A stretch of DNA of 64,000 bases from Streptomyces sp. NBC_00654 (GTDB lineage Bacteria > Actinomycetota > Actinomycetes > Streptomycetales > Streptomycetaceae), in assembly GCF_026341775.1 (NCBI RefSeq), contig NZ_JAPEOB010000002.1, forward strand, positions 1,240,001 to 1,304,000. Reading direction: 5' to 3'. Positions 47,336 through 55,800 of this stretch are shown in pieces. Position numbers and translations under genes: made by a program. The notes beneath the pieces are model-generated. The model saw only the letters and a program-made list of their open reading frames with translations. It was not told where the DNA came from and did no database searches. Position 1 is the first letter of the stretch; each line of letters starts with the position of its first letter.

Positions 47336-47459
47336 GCGCACTGCCTCCCATCCGGACTTTCACCGTCGGTCCAGGAATCTCACCTGGTCAACCGGCCGCT
47401 GGCTGCGGACGGGTCGCGGACTATAACCGCCGGTTCGGAATTGCACCGACCCCGGAGTG
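47336..47459 (-). promoter_or_regulatory. FMN riboswitch (RFN element)
   Basis: Read on the minus strand the conserved RFN core elements occur in order: a CGGGGTCGGTG start, AATTCCGAACCGGCGGTTATAG, CCGCGACC, the GACCAGGTGAGATTCCTGGACCGACGGT segment and the closing AAAGTCCGGATGGGAGGCAG. FMN binding would turn off the downstream rib operon. About 160 bases separate it from the ribD GTG, enough for an expression platform acting on transcription or on the AGGAGG site. Confidence 0.92.
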
Positions 47460-47616
47460 CGCTGCTACTGGTACGCAAACAGTCTGCCACGGACCGCCCT
47501 CGGCCATGCGGGTGATGTCTGTGCCCTGGCTCACAGGGCAACCTCGAAGAAGTGGGCACACCCCGGTCCGGCCGGTGAACCGCCCGGTCTCCCGCCGCTC
47601 TGGCACGCTTGCGTCC

Positions 47617-48363
47617 ATGACGACGATTCTGGTCACCGGCGGTACCGGAACACTCGGCCGGCAGGTCGCCTCGCGGCTGCGCGACTCCGGGGCGGACGTG
47701 CGCGTTCTGAGCCGCCGCTCCCCCTCGTACGCCGTCGATCTGCGCGACGGCAAGGGGCTGGACGCCGCGGTGGAGGGGGTGGACGCGATCGTGCACTGCG
47801 CGACGGCTCCCGGTGGCGGTGACGACAGGGCGGCCGGGCATCTCCTCGCGGCCTCGAAGCGGGCCGGGGTGCCCCATCTGGTCTATATCTCGATCGTCGG
47901 TGTGGACCGGGTGCCGCTCGGTTACTACACCGTCAAGCACCGGGTCGAGCGGATGATCGAGGAATCGGGACTCGGCTGGACGGTCCTGCGGACCACCCAG
48001 TTCCACGACCTTGTGCTGCGCGTGCTCTCCCCTGCCGCCCGGCTGCCCGTGCTGCCGGTGCCCGCGGGGGTCTCGGTCCAGCCGGTGGACAGCGGTGAGG
48101 TCGCCCAGCGGCTGGCCGGACTGACGCTCGGCGGCCCGGCGGGACGGGTGCCCGACATGGGCGGCCCCGAGGTCCGGGAGCTGACCGGGCTGGCCGCCGC
48201 CTACCTCCGGGCCACCGGCCGCAAGAGGCGTGTGGTGCCGGTACGGCTGGCGGGCAGGGCGTACGCGGGTTTCCGGAGCGGTGGCCATCTGACACCCGAA
48301 CGGGCCGTGGGGACGACGACGTTCGAGGAGTTCCTCACCAGGAGGTACCGCCGCCCGGTGTGA
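47617..48363 (+). CDS. NAD(P)-binding NmrA/SDR-like protein
   Basis: A 248-residue Rossmann protein beginning ILVTGGTGTLGRQVASRL, the GxxGxxG nucleotide motif of atypical SDRs. Later parts have VYISIVGVDRVPLGYYTVKHRVERMIEESG, with the YxxxK-like YYTVK, and WTVLRTTQFHD. This is the NmrA-like/complex I intermediate-associated style common in actinomycetes; it may be an oxidoreductase or a redox sensor. It is divergent from the rib operon. Confidence 0.85.
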   Translation: MTTILVTGGTGTLGRQVASRLRDSGADVRVLSRRSPSYAVDLRDGKGLDAAVEGVDAIVHCATAPGGGDDRAAGHLLAASKRAGVPHLVYISIVGVDRVPLGYYTVKHRVERMIEESGLGWTVLRTTQFHDLVLRVLSPAARLPVLPVPAGVSVQPVDSGEVAQRLAGLTLGGPAGRVPDMGGPEVRELTGLAAAYLRATGRKRRVVPVRLAGRAYAGFRSGGHLTPERAVGTTTFEEFLTRRYRRPV

Positions 48364-48388
48364 GCGGCCCCCACGGCCCGTCCAGGGC

Positions 48389-49600
48389 TCAGCCGCCCGG
48401 GGCGAACAGCGCGTCCTGGGCCGCCTCGCGCGCCGTGAGCAGCGCGCCGCGCAGCACGGCGGCGCCGCCGAGCGATCCGGCGCGCACCTCGGTGCGCAGG
48501 GGCGACATCCCGGCCAGCCGCTCCTCGACCCGCTGGGCGAGGCCGGCCCCGCCCGCGTGGCCGACCTCGCCCGCCAGCACGACACAGCCCGGGTCGAGCA
48601 CTGCGGCCACGGAGGCGCAGCCGAGCGCCAGCCGGTCGGCGAGGACGTCCAGGAACGGTCCGCCCTCCGCTCCCCGGCCCAGCGCGGACCGGACGGCGGC
48701 CGCGGCGGCGGGTTCCGCGTCTCCCCCGGCCGCGCACGCGGGCACCTCGATACCGTGGACGGCGGCCAGTTCACAGATGGCCGCCGAGCCCACCAGGGAG
48801 TGGAAGCCGCCCTCGCAGTTGACGGCCGAGGGAATCCCCGGTGTGCCGGGCACCGGCAGGAAGCCGATCTCCCCCGCACCGCCCGAGGCCCCCCGGCGCA
48901 GCCTTCCGTCCAGCATCACGGCGGCTCCGATGCCGTGGCCGAGCCAGAGCAGGACGAACGTGTCGCGGTCGCGGGCCGCGCCGACCCGGTGCTCGGCGAC
49001 GGCGGCCAGATTGGTCTCGTTCTCCACCAGGACGGTCGCGGGCAGCCGCTGCTGGAGCACCCGGACCAGGCCCCGGTGCCAGGCGGGCAGGCCGCTGGTG
49101 TCCCGCAGTTCGCCGGTGACCGGGTCGATCAGTCCCGGTGCGCCGATGCCGACGCTGTGCAGGGGGGCCGTCCCGGCCTCGCGCGCGGTGCGTTCGAGGA
49201 GCGCGACGGCCTGCTCGACGGCGGGTTCCGTGCCGGTGTCGCTGCCGATGGGCATGGTGGCCTCGGCGCGTGTGGTCCCGAGCAGATCGGCGACGACCAC
49301 GGCGACGCTCCCGGTGCGCACATCGAGGGCCGCGAGGTGGGCGCGGTCGGCGACGATCCCGTACAGCCGTGCGTTGGGGCCGCGGCGGGCGGCTCCGCTC
49401 TCCCCGACGACCTGGATCAGCCCGGAGTCCCGCAAGCGCTCGACCAGGTCGGCGACCGTGGGGCGGGACAGGCCGGTCAGCGTTTTCAGCTGGGTCGCCG
49501 TCAAGGGGCCGTCCTGCTGGAGCAGTCGCAGGGCGAGCCGGTCGTTGATGGCTCGGGCGGTGCTCGGTGAAGCGGGCATGCCGGGATCCTTCCAGATCAC
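48389..49600 (-). CDS. ROK family transcriptional regulator
   Basis: A 403-residue repressor-type protein. The N-terminal winged helix reads LRLLQQDGPLTATQLKTLTGLSRPTVADLVERLRDSGL. The ROK kinase-like domain has SVGIGAPGLIDPVTGEL, VENETNLAAVAEH, LLWLGHGIGAAVMLDGRLRRGASGGAGEIGFLP and VVLAGEVGHAGG. The typical zinc-binding Cys cluster (CxCGxxGC) is replaced by VNCEGGFHSLVG, so zinc coordination is probably altered. The GTG start at 49600 has AAGGAG six bases upstream; an ATG at 49579 with GGAAGG is the alternative. It is divergent from an MFS transporter gene, with a palindrome between. Confidence 0.88.
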   Translation of the reverse strand: MIWKDPGMPASPSTARAINDRLALRLLQQDGPLTATQLKTLTGLSRPTVADLVERLRDSGLIQVVGESGAARRGPNARLYGIVADRAHLAALDVRTGSVAVVVADLLGTTRAEATMPIGSDTGTEPAVEQAVALLERTAREAGTAPLHSVGIGAPGLIDPVTGELRDTSGLPAWHRGLVRVLQQRLPATVLVENETNLAAVAEHRVGAARDRDTFVLLWLGHGIGAAVMLDGRLRRGASGGAGEIGFLPVPGTPGIPSAVNCEGGFHSLVGSAAICELAAVHGIEVPACAAGGDAEPAAAAAVRSALGRGAEGGPFLDVLADRLALGCASVAAVLDPGCVVLAGEVGHAGGAGLAQRVEERLAGMSPLRTEVRAGSLGGAAVLRGALLTAREAAQDALFAPGG

Positions 49601-49643
49601 GTCGTACTCCTTCCATGGGCATCCGGCGGGAAGACGCTCTATT

Positions 49644-49664
49644 TATCAGGCAGGGTTCCTGATA
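49644..49664. promoter_or_regulatory. Palindromic operator between ROK gene and transporter
   Basis: TATCAGG (49644-49650) and CCTGATA (49658-49664) are exact inverted repeats around seven bases, in an AT-rich pocket between the divergent ROK regulator and MFS genes. It is a likely binding site for the regulator, controlling both promoters. Confidence 0.65.
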
Positions 49665-49741
49665 GTTTACGCCCCGGATCGCGGGCAGAGGCGTCGGAGC
49701 AGACCCGGCGGGCCAGAATCTCCAGGGGAGGGCACGGCGGT

Positions 49742-51028
49742 ATGACAACGGATTCCACAGGTACGGCCTTCGGCACGGATCAGGTCAGGCGGGCCAGATT
49801 CGCGGTCGCCGCCGTCTTCACGGTGCACGGATCGGTGACCGGCAGTTTCGCGACCCGGGTGCCCTGGATCCAGGACCATGCCGGGGTCAGCGCCGGTCAG
49901 CTCGGCCTCGCCCTGGCCTTCCCGGCGATCGGCGCCTCGCTCGCCATGCCGCTGGCCGGCCGGATCAGCCATCGGTTCGGTGCCAGGACCGCCCTGCGCG
50001 GGCTGCTGGCGCTGTGGACTCTCGCTCTGGTGCTGCCCGCGCTGGCCCCGAATCTGCTGACGCTCTGCGCGGCGCTGTTCGTCTACGGGGCGACGGCGGG
50101 GATGTCCGACGTGGCGATGAACGCGCTGGGCGTCGAGGTGGAGAACCGTCTCGACCGTTCGATCATGTCGGGCCTGCACGGGATGTGGAGCGTGGGCGCG
50201 CTGATCGGTTCGGCCGCCGGTACGGTCGCCGCCCATCTGGGCACCGACGCGCGGCTGCACCACACGATGGCCGCGCTCACCCTCACCGTGCTGGGCCTGA
50301 TCGCCTGTCAGGGTGTCCTGGATCTGCGCAGCGAGCCGGACGAGGAGCCTCCGCCGCGCTTCACCCTGCCGCCGAAGTCGGCGCTGGTCATCGGCGCGGT
50401 CGGGTTCTGCGCGGTGTTCGCCGAGGGCGCCAGCCTGGACTGGTCGGCGGTCTACCTCCGGGACATCATGGGGAGTTCGGCGGGTCTCGCGGCCGCGTCC
50501 ACCACGGCGTTCGCGCTGACGATGGCGGTGGCGCGGATCGCCGGGGACCGGATCGTCGACCGGTTCGGGGCGGTGCGCACGGTGCGCGTCGGCGGTGCGC
50601 TGGCGACCACCGGAGGACTGCTGGTCGTGCTCTCGCCCGACCCCGCGGTGGCGCTGTGCGGCTTCGGGCTGCTGGGGCTCGGCGTGGCGGTCGTGGTGCC
50701 GCTGGCCTTCGCCGCGGCCGGGCGCAGCGGGCCGAACCCGAGCCAGGCCATCGCGGGCGTGGCCACCATCACGTACACCTCGGGGCTCATCGCCCCGTCG
50801 GCGATCGGCTCGCTCGCCGAGGCCACGTCACTCGTCGTGTCGTTCGGCCTGGTGACGGTGCTGGCGTTCGGCCTGATCCTGGGGGCCGGGGTGCTGCGGG
50901 CGGGCGACCGCAACGTCGCCGGGCCGGGTGCGGGGCCGTCCGAACTGTCCGGGCCGTCAGGGCCGTCCGGGCCGTCCGGGCCGGACGCCGCGCCGGCCAA
51001 GAGCGCGGTGGAGCCCGGCGGGAGCTGA
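49742..51028 (+). CDS. MFS transporter
   Basis: A 428-residue protein with about 12 hydrophobic segments. The N-half contains MPLAGRISHRFGARTALRG, the MFS loop 2-3 motif region, and DVAMNALGVEVENRLDRSIMSGLHGMWSVGALIG, typical of the fucose/glucose permease-like and YbjJ-type MFS subgroup. The C-terminus is a low-complexity Gly-Pro-Ser repeat tail. The divergent ROK regulator suggests a sugar or sugar-like substrate. The ATG at 49742 is used. Confidence 0.88.
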   Translation: MTTDSTGTAFGTDQVRRARFAVAAVFTVHGSVTGSFATRVPWIQDHAGVSAGQLGLALAFPAIGASLAMPLAGRISHRFGARTALRGLLALWTLALVLPALAPNLLTLCAALFVYGATAGMSDVAMNALGVEVENRLDRSIMSGLHGMWSVGALIGSAAGTVAAHLGTDARLHHTMAALTLTVLGLIACQGVLDLRSEPDEEPPPRFTLPPKSALVIGAVGFCAVFAEGASLDWSAVYLRDIMGSSAGLAAASTTAFALTMAVARIAGDRIVDRFGAVRTVRVGGALATTGGLLVVLSPDPAVALCGFGLLGLGVAVVVPLAFAAAGRSGPNPSQAIAGVATITYTSGLIAPSAIGSLAEATSLVVSFGLVTVLAFGLILGAGVLRAGDRNVAGPGAGPSELSGPSGPSGPSGPDAAPAKSAVEPGGS

Positions 51029-51040
51029 ACCGGGCGCGCG

Positions 51041-51085
51041 GGCCCGGTCCCACCGCACCCGTACAGGGTGCGGGAGGACCGGGCC
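51041..51085. terminator. Nested stem-loop between convergent genes
   Basis: GGCCCGGTCC (51041-51050) pairs with GGACCGGGCC (51076-51085), and inside it CGCACCC (51054-51060) pairs with GGGTGCG (51066-51072) around a GTACA loop. It ends both the MFS gene and the golvesin-like gene. Confidence 0.8.
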
Positions 51086-51130
51086 GCGTGACGTGTCCGG
51101 CGGTCTCCGCGCCGCTGTCCGGGCGGGTTC

Positions 51131-52813
51131 TCAGCCGGTGCAGGTCACCTTGAGCGCGGAGATCGCGTGGTGCTCGTAGTCGTTGTCCTCGCCCCGGTCG
51201 TGCAACTGCACGGAGAGCTTCTGGGCGTCCACGGCGAAGGTGCCCGGCACGTTGTACCAGGTGCCGCGCCGCTCCTGCTGGCGGACGTAGTAGGAGCCGA
51301 CCAGGTTGCTCGTCCTGGGCAGGAACCGGTCGTACACGGTGTAGTAGCTCGGGTCGCCGCCGACCCGCGCGATGTCGGAACTCCCGGGTACGTGGACGGA
51401 GATGCTGCACTTCCTGGCGGAGGCGGGCAGGTCGAACAGCCAGGTCGCCGATCCGCCCGAGTCCTTCGAGGAACTGCCGGACATGGGCATGGAGAGGTAC
51501 TTCCCGGCACAGCCGTAGCCGCCGAAACCACCGCTGTGGGTGGCCCAGCCCTCCTTGCCGTCGCTGTAGTAGCCGGACTTCTGGAAGCGCTGCGTGGGGC
51601 ACTCCGGTCCGGACACACCGCTGTAGACCACGGCGGGTGCCGACTTGGGCACCGAACCGGACGAGGGGGCCTTGGTGGGGGTGCCCGAGCCCGTGCCGGT
51701 GGGAGCCTTGGCGCCGGAACCACTCTTCGCCGTACTGTCGGACCCGCCCTTGGTGTCCTTGGCGCCCTTGGTCCCGGCTTCGGCGGAACCGTCCGCGGGC
51801 TTGCGCCCGTCGCCCGTGTCCGCGCGCACGTCGCCGACGGGGCCCTTGTCGCCCCGGGCCGGGCCGGCACCCGGTTTGCCGGCGGCGGCGGCCCGCTTGC
51901 CCTCGGGACTGTCGGGGTCGGTGCCCGGTACGTAGCCGCCCGCCCGCCCGTCCCCCTTCCACGCCGCCGCCGCTTCGCGGCTCTCCGGCTTGGCCTCGTC
52001 CTTCTGGGCGCTCGCCACGACGAACGGGGTCGCCAGAAGCAGCGCACCGGCGAAGGCTGCCGCGACCACCATCGGGCGCGACACCCGGCCCGGTCGCTCC
52101 GGGGCGCCGCCCTCGCCCGCCGCGGCACCATCCGGAGGGCTGGAGGACGCCGCGGCCGCGGCGGTGGCGGTGGCGGTGGCGCCGGCCGGCTCGGCGGCGA
52201 CTGCCGCCGCTGCGGAGGCTGTCCCCTCGGAAGCCGTCGCTTCGGAAGTCGTCGCTGCGGAAGTCGTCGCCGTGGGTACGGAGGTCCCGCTCGCAGGGGT
52301 CGGTTCCGCGGCGGACAGGGACGTTTTCGCCTCGGCCGTCTTCCCGGCCGCGCTCTTCCCGGCGCCCGACGAGGCAGCGGCGGCCGTACCGGCGGCCGCG
52401 GTGGAGACGGCCACCGCAGCGGACTTCGCGGCCGTCGGCGCCTCCTCCTGGGCGACCGCCGACGCCTCACCGTCCGGTTGCCCCTCGGGCTCGGACGTGG
52501 TCCTGCCGATGGAGACCCCGGCCGCGTGCACCACCGCCGGGGTCCGCGCCGCGGGCTCCTCGGTCTCCTCCGGACCGGGCTTCGACGAGGTCGGCGTCCG
52601 TACGCAGCCGTCCCTGCCGCCGGGGACCGGAGTGCCGCCGCCTTCCGTCACCGTGCGGGACGACGGCGCGGACGGGGCACCTATGCTCCCCGGGGCTCCG
52701 GGCGTCCCACTGCCGGGAGCCGATGCGCCCTCGGCCTCAGGCCGGTTACGCGCGGGCTCGCTCTCCTCGGTGGATCGCACTGGCTCCACAGGTGAGCCCT
52801 CTTTCCCTGCCAT
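51131..52813 (-). CDS. Membrane-anchored protein with golvesin-like C-terminal domain
   Basis: A 560-residue protein in three parts. Residues 1-245 are a low-complexity Ala/Thr/Ser/Glu/Pro-rich cytoplasmic region. One hydrophobic segment follows (VVAAAFAGALLLATPFVVASA, about 250-270), then a Lys/Gly/Ser-rich extracellular linker to about residue 395. The C-terminal 160 residues form a beta-rich domain with YYSDGKEGWATHSGGFGGYGC, YYTVYDRFLP and TWYNVPGTFAVDAQKLSVQLHDRGEDN, resembling the golvesin C-terminal fold. It starts 73 bases after the giant toxin-like gene on the same strand and could be co-transcribed; it might bind the cell surface or serve the toxin. Function unknown. Confidence 0.75.
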   Translation of the reverse strand: MAGKEGSPVEPVRSTEESEPARNRPEAEGASAPGSGTPGAPGSIGAPSAPSSRTVTEGGGTPVPGGRDGCVRTPTSSKPGPEETEEPAARTPAVVHAAGVSIGRTTSEPEGQPDGEASAVAQEEAPTAAKSAAVAVSTAAAGTAAAASSGAGKSAAGKTAEAKTSLSAAEPTPASGTSVPTATTSAATTSEATASEGTASAAAAVAAEPAGATATATAAAAASSSPPDGAAAGEGGAPERPGRVSRPMVVAAAFAGALLLATPFVVASAQKDEAKPESREAAAAWKGDGRAGGYVPGTDPDSPEGKRAAAAGKPGAGPARGDKGPVGDVRADTGDGRKPADGSAEAGTKGAKDTKGGSDSTAKSGSGAKAPTGTGSGTPTKAPSSGSVPKSAPAVVYSGVSGPECPTQRFQKSGYYSDGKEGWATHSGGFGGYGCAGKYLSMPMSGSSSKDSGGSATWLFDLPASARKCSISVHVPGSSDIARVGGDPSYYTVYDRFLPRTSNLVGSYYVRQQERRGTWYNVPGTFAVDAQKLSVQLHDRGEDNDYEHHAISALKVTCTG

Positions 52814-52886
52814 CGACTCTTCTCATCCTCTCGGTCGTTCTGCGGCGAGCTCAATTCCCGCCCGCATCATGAGACATGACGAGTCG

Positions 52887-55800
52887 TCATCTCTCGTAAC
52901 TCTGGTTCTCGCTCTCCGCCGTCAGCCACGCCATGGCGTCGTGGAAATGCCTTCCCTGGCGCTGGAACCAGCCGAACTCGCCCGGTTGGAGGTTGCTCAC
53001 GCCGAACTCCGCTTCCAGATGGTGAAACATCAGCTGGATGAGCGGAAACGGCCCCGAGGCCACCGGCCCCCCGGACTTCATGTCGTCCACACTGTCGACT
53101 CCACGTTCCGAGATGTTCTCGGCGACCTTGTCGATCAGCTGGTCGATGAACACCGAGTTCTGCGGCACGGCGATGAAGTGGTTGCCGTAGGAAGCGGTGT
53201 GGAGCTGGTACTCCGCCGCCTCGCGTACCTGCTCCCTGGTCGGCGGACCGGTCAGCGGCACATGGTCCACGCCCTCCAGCCGCGCCTTGACCGTCAGCGT
53301 TTCATTCAGGCTGGCCACGTCACGGATGAGCGGACCGAACACGGGCAGGTCATTGCTCCGGAGCCGCGGAATGTTCTCCGCGGGGGCGAGGTCGACGTCA
53401 CCGGGGCCCAGGTCCACGTCGGCGTACACCCCGCCGCCCGACCTGAGGATGCTGTACCGGGCGAGGTCGGAGGCGAACGGGTACGCGCCGCCCGCGCTGG
53501 CCACCCTGAAGGAATCCGCCAGGCGCGGGTCGATGACGGTATCGATCTGCATCCGCGTCAGTCCCTTCGTGGTCCGGATTCTCCACTGGGTGGTCGTGCT
53601 CAGTTTCGTGTTGCCGTCCGTCCACAGGTTGGTGTTCCAACCGGCGCTACGGGCCCTGCCGACCCATGCGAAGAGATTATTGAGCGCGGCCGAGGGGAGG
53701 TCGCCGCCGAGCCAGACGAAATGGAGCTCCTTCGGAATGGGGGGAGCCGCCACGGCACCCGCCGAGAGCTCGTTGACCTGAACGCGCAGATTCTCCAGAT
53801 AGGCCGGCGGTGGGTCCGATGCCGCCAACCGGTCCAGGAGCAGCGCCACCGCGTCGTGGTCCCCCCGGCCCAGCGAGGTGAAGACGTACCTGCGTACCCC
53901 GTCCGCGGCGTGGTCATCGGCACCCAGGGCCTCCGGCGCGCCGTCCCCCGTGTAGGTGATGTTCAGTGGCTGGGTGAGCGCCGGCTGAGCGGGCTCCTCG
54001 TGGACCGGCACCGGTGCTACGGGTTCGGTCTGCTCGGCCTCCGGACCGCTGTGCGCCAAGTCCTGCGACATCGTCTGCTCCGCGGTGTTCTGCGAGGCGG
54101 AGTTGAGGGCTTCGAAGATCATGTCCGAGAACGTGGCCGTGTGCGGCACCGGTTCCACCCGCGGCGCGGGCACGGGGGCGGTGGCGGAGCCGTGTGACTC
54201 CCCCGCCACGATCCACTCGCCGCGGCGCTGTGTGACGGGGTCCGCGAGCAGACCCAGCACGCCGGTGGCACGGTCGGAACCGTTCGACGGTCTGACATGG
54301 CCGACCTCGGTGTCGGGTGCGTACCAGAGACGTCCGGGTATGGCGTCCGCCGCGTCCTTCGCCACGCTGCCGCCGTCGCCGCTCCGGATCTTCGCCGTCT
54401 CGCACGCGACCAGGACGACCGGGGCCGGGGGCTGGGCCGGGTCCCTGAGCGTCTCCATGAAACGCGCGAACCGAGCGCCGTCGACGACCAGCGGCGATCC
54501 GCCCGCCACATGGAGTTCGATGCCGTTCTCGGTGCCGTGCGCGTCGAAGAACAGCGGCTTGACCGGCTCCTTCGTACCGTGCGCGGCGGCACCGGCCTGC
54601 CAGGGGACCTCGCCTGCCGGGGAAGCTTCGCCGGTGTCGGGGACGTAGGCCCCGTCGTCCTTGCTCCGGTAGTGCGCGAACAGGTTCTCGTCCGAGCGGT
54701 ACGTGGCGTAGAAGTCCTTGCGGGGCGCCCAGTCCTGGGGGCTGTGTGAGGCGTAGCCCAGCGTGCTGCCGTCGGCGCCGCGGACCACCTGGAGGCCTTC
54801 GTAGACCTGGCCGTAGGTGACCCGGCGCCCGTCCGTCCCTGTGAGCACGGCATCGGGCGTCCTGTTGTCGGGCGTCGGTGTGAGCAGCGGTTCGTCCGAC
54901 AGCAAGGAGAACGATGACGGCCGCGTGGTGGAGGCGTCGCCGGACAGGGCCGCTGCCCGGCTGTTGGCGAACAGATCCCTCGTACCGGAGAAGGAGCCGC
55001 CTCCGCCGGTGGAGCTGCCCCTGAGCGTGCCGGTGAACTTCTTCAGCTTCTCCTTCAGGGTGGGGTGGCGCTCGAGCGGAGCGGGTGCGGGCTCGTCCGA
55101 TCCGGCCAGGGACGCGGTCTCCTGGTTGGCGCTTTCCTCGGTCACCCAGGTCATGTCGACCCAGACGTCCCGGGTCGCGTCCGTCGGCCTGAACCTGCGT
55201 GTTCCCGTCAGATCGGTCTTCGCCTGATCGGAATTCGCCCGCACCCACTCCCTGTTGTAGTCGTTCATCATCGCGTCGATGAACCCCGGCCCCGTGATGC
55301 CGGCCACCTTCTTCTCCCTGATGTCCCCGTCCTTCGCGTTCTGTTGCAGCGGAGACAGGTTGCCCCAGTCCAGAAGGTTCTTCAGCAGGTGTTTCACGAA
55401 GGGGTTCTTGGGGTGGGCGGCGATGAACTGATTGCCGAACTCGCCCTTGGCATAACAGTCCACGGCCGCCGCTCGGATGTCCGCCGCGCTCACGGCCTGT
55501 CCCGGCTCCGCTGTGCCGGTAACGCCGGGGCGCCCGCGCACACTGGCCTCATTCTGCAGACGGGGCCCGAGCATGGGCAGCGAATCCCCGTTTGGCATCA
55601 GCACGCCGTCATTCGGCAGACCGATTCCACCGGGCCCCAGGTCCACATCCAGGTACACGCCCCCCTGCTTGTAGAGGACGGCGTACCGGACGGCGTCCGA
55701 GGCCATCGCGAAGCACCGGCGCTCCTGCGCCACCTGGTAGAGGACGTGGGCCTTGGACAGCGTGCTCCTGCGGAGCGGCACGGGCAGCCACTTCTTGTCG

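Noticed and set aside
50935..50990. GPSGPSG repeat in the MFS C-terminus as a collagen-like module
   Set aside because: Only a handful of repeats, with the tail absent from the transporter core; simple low-complexity slippage is enough.
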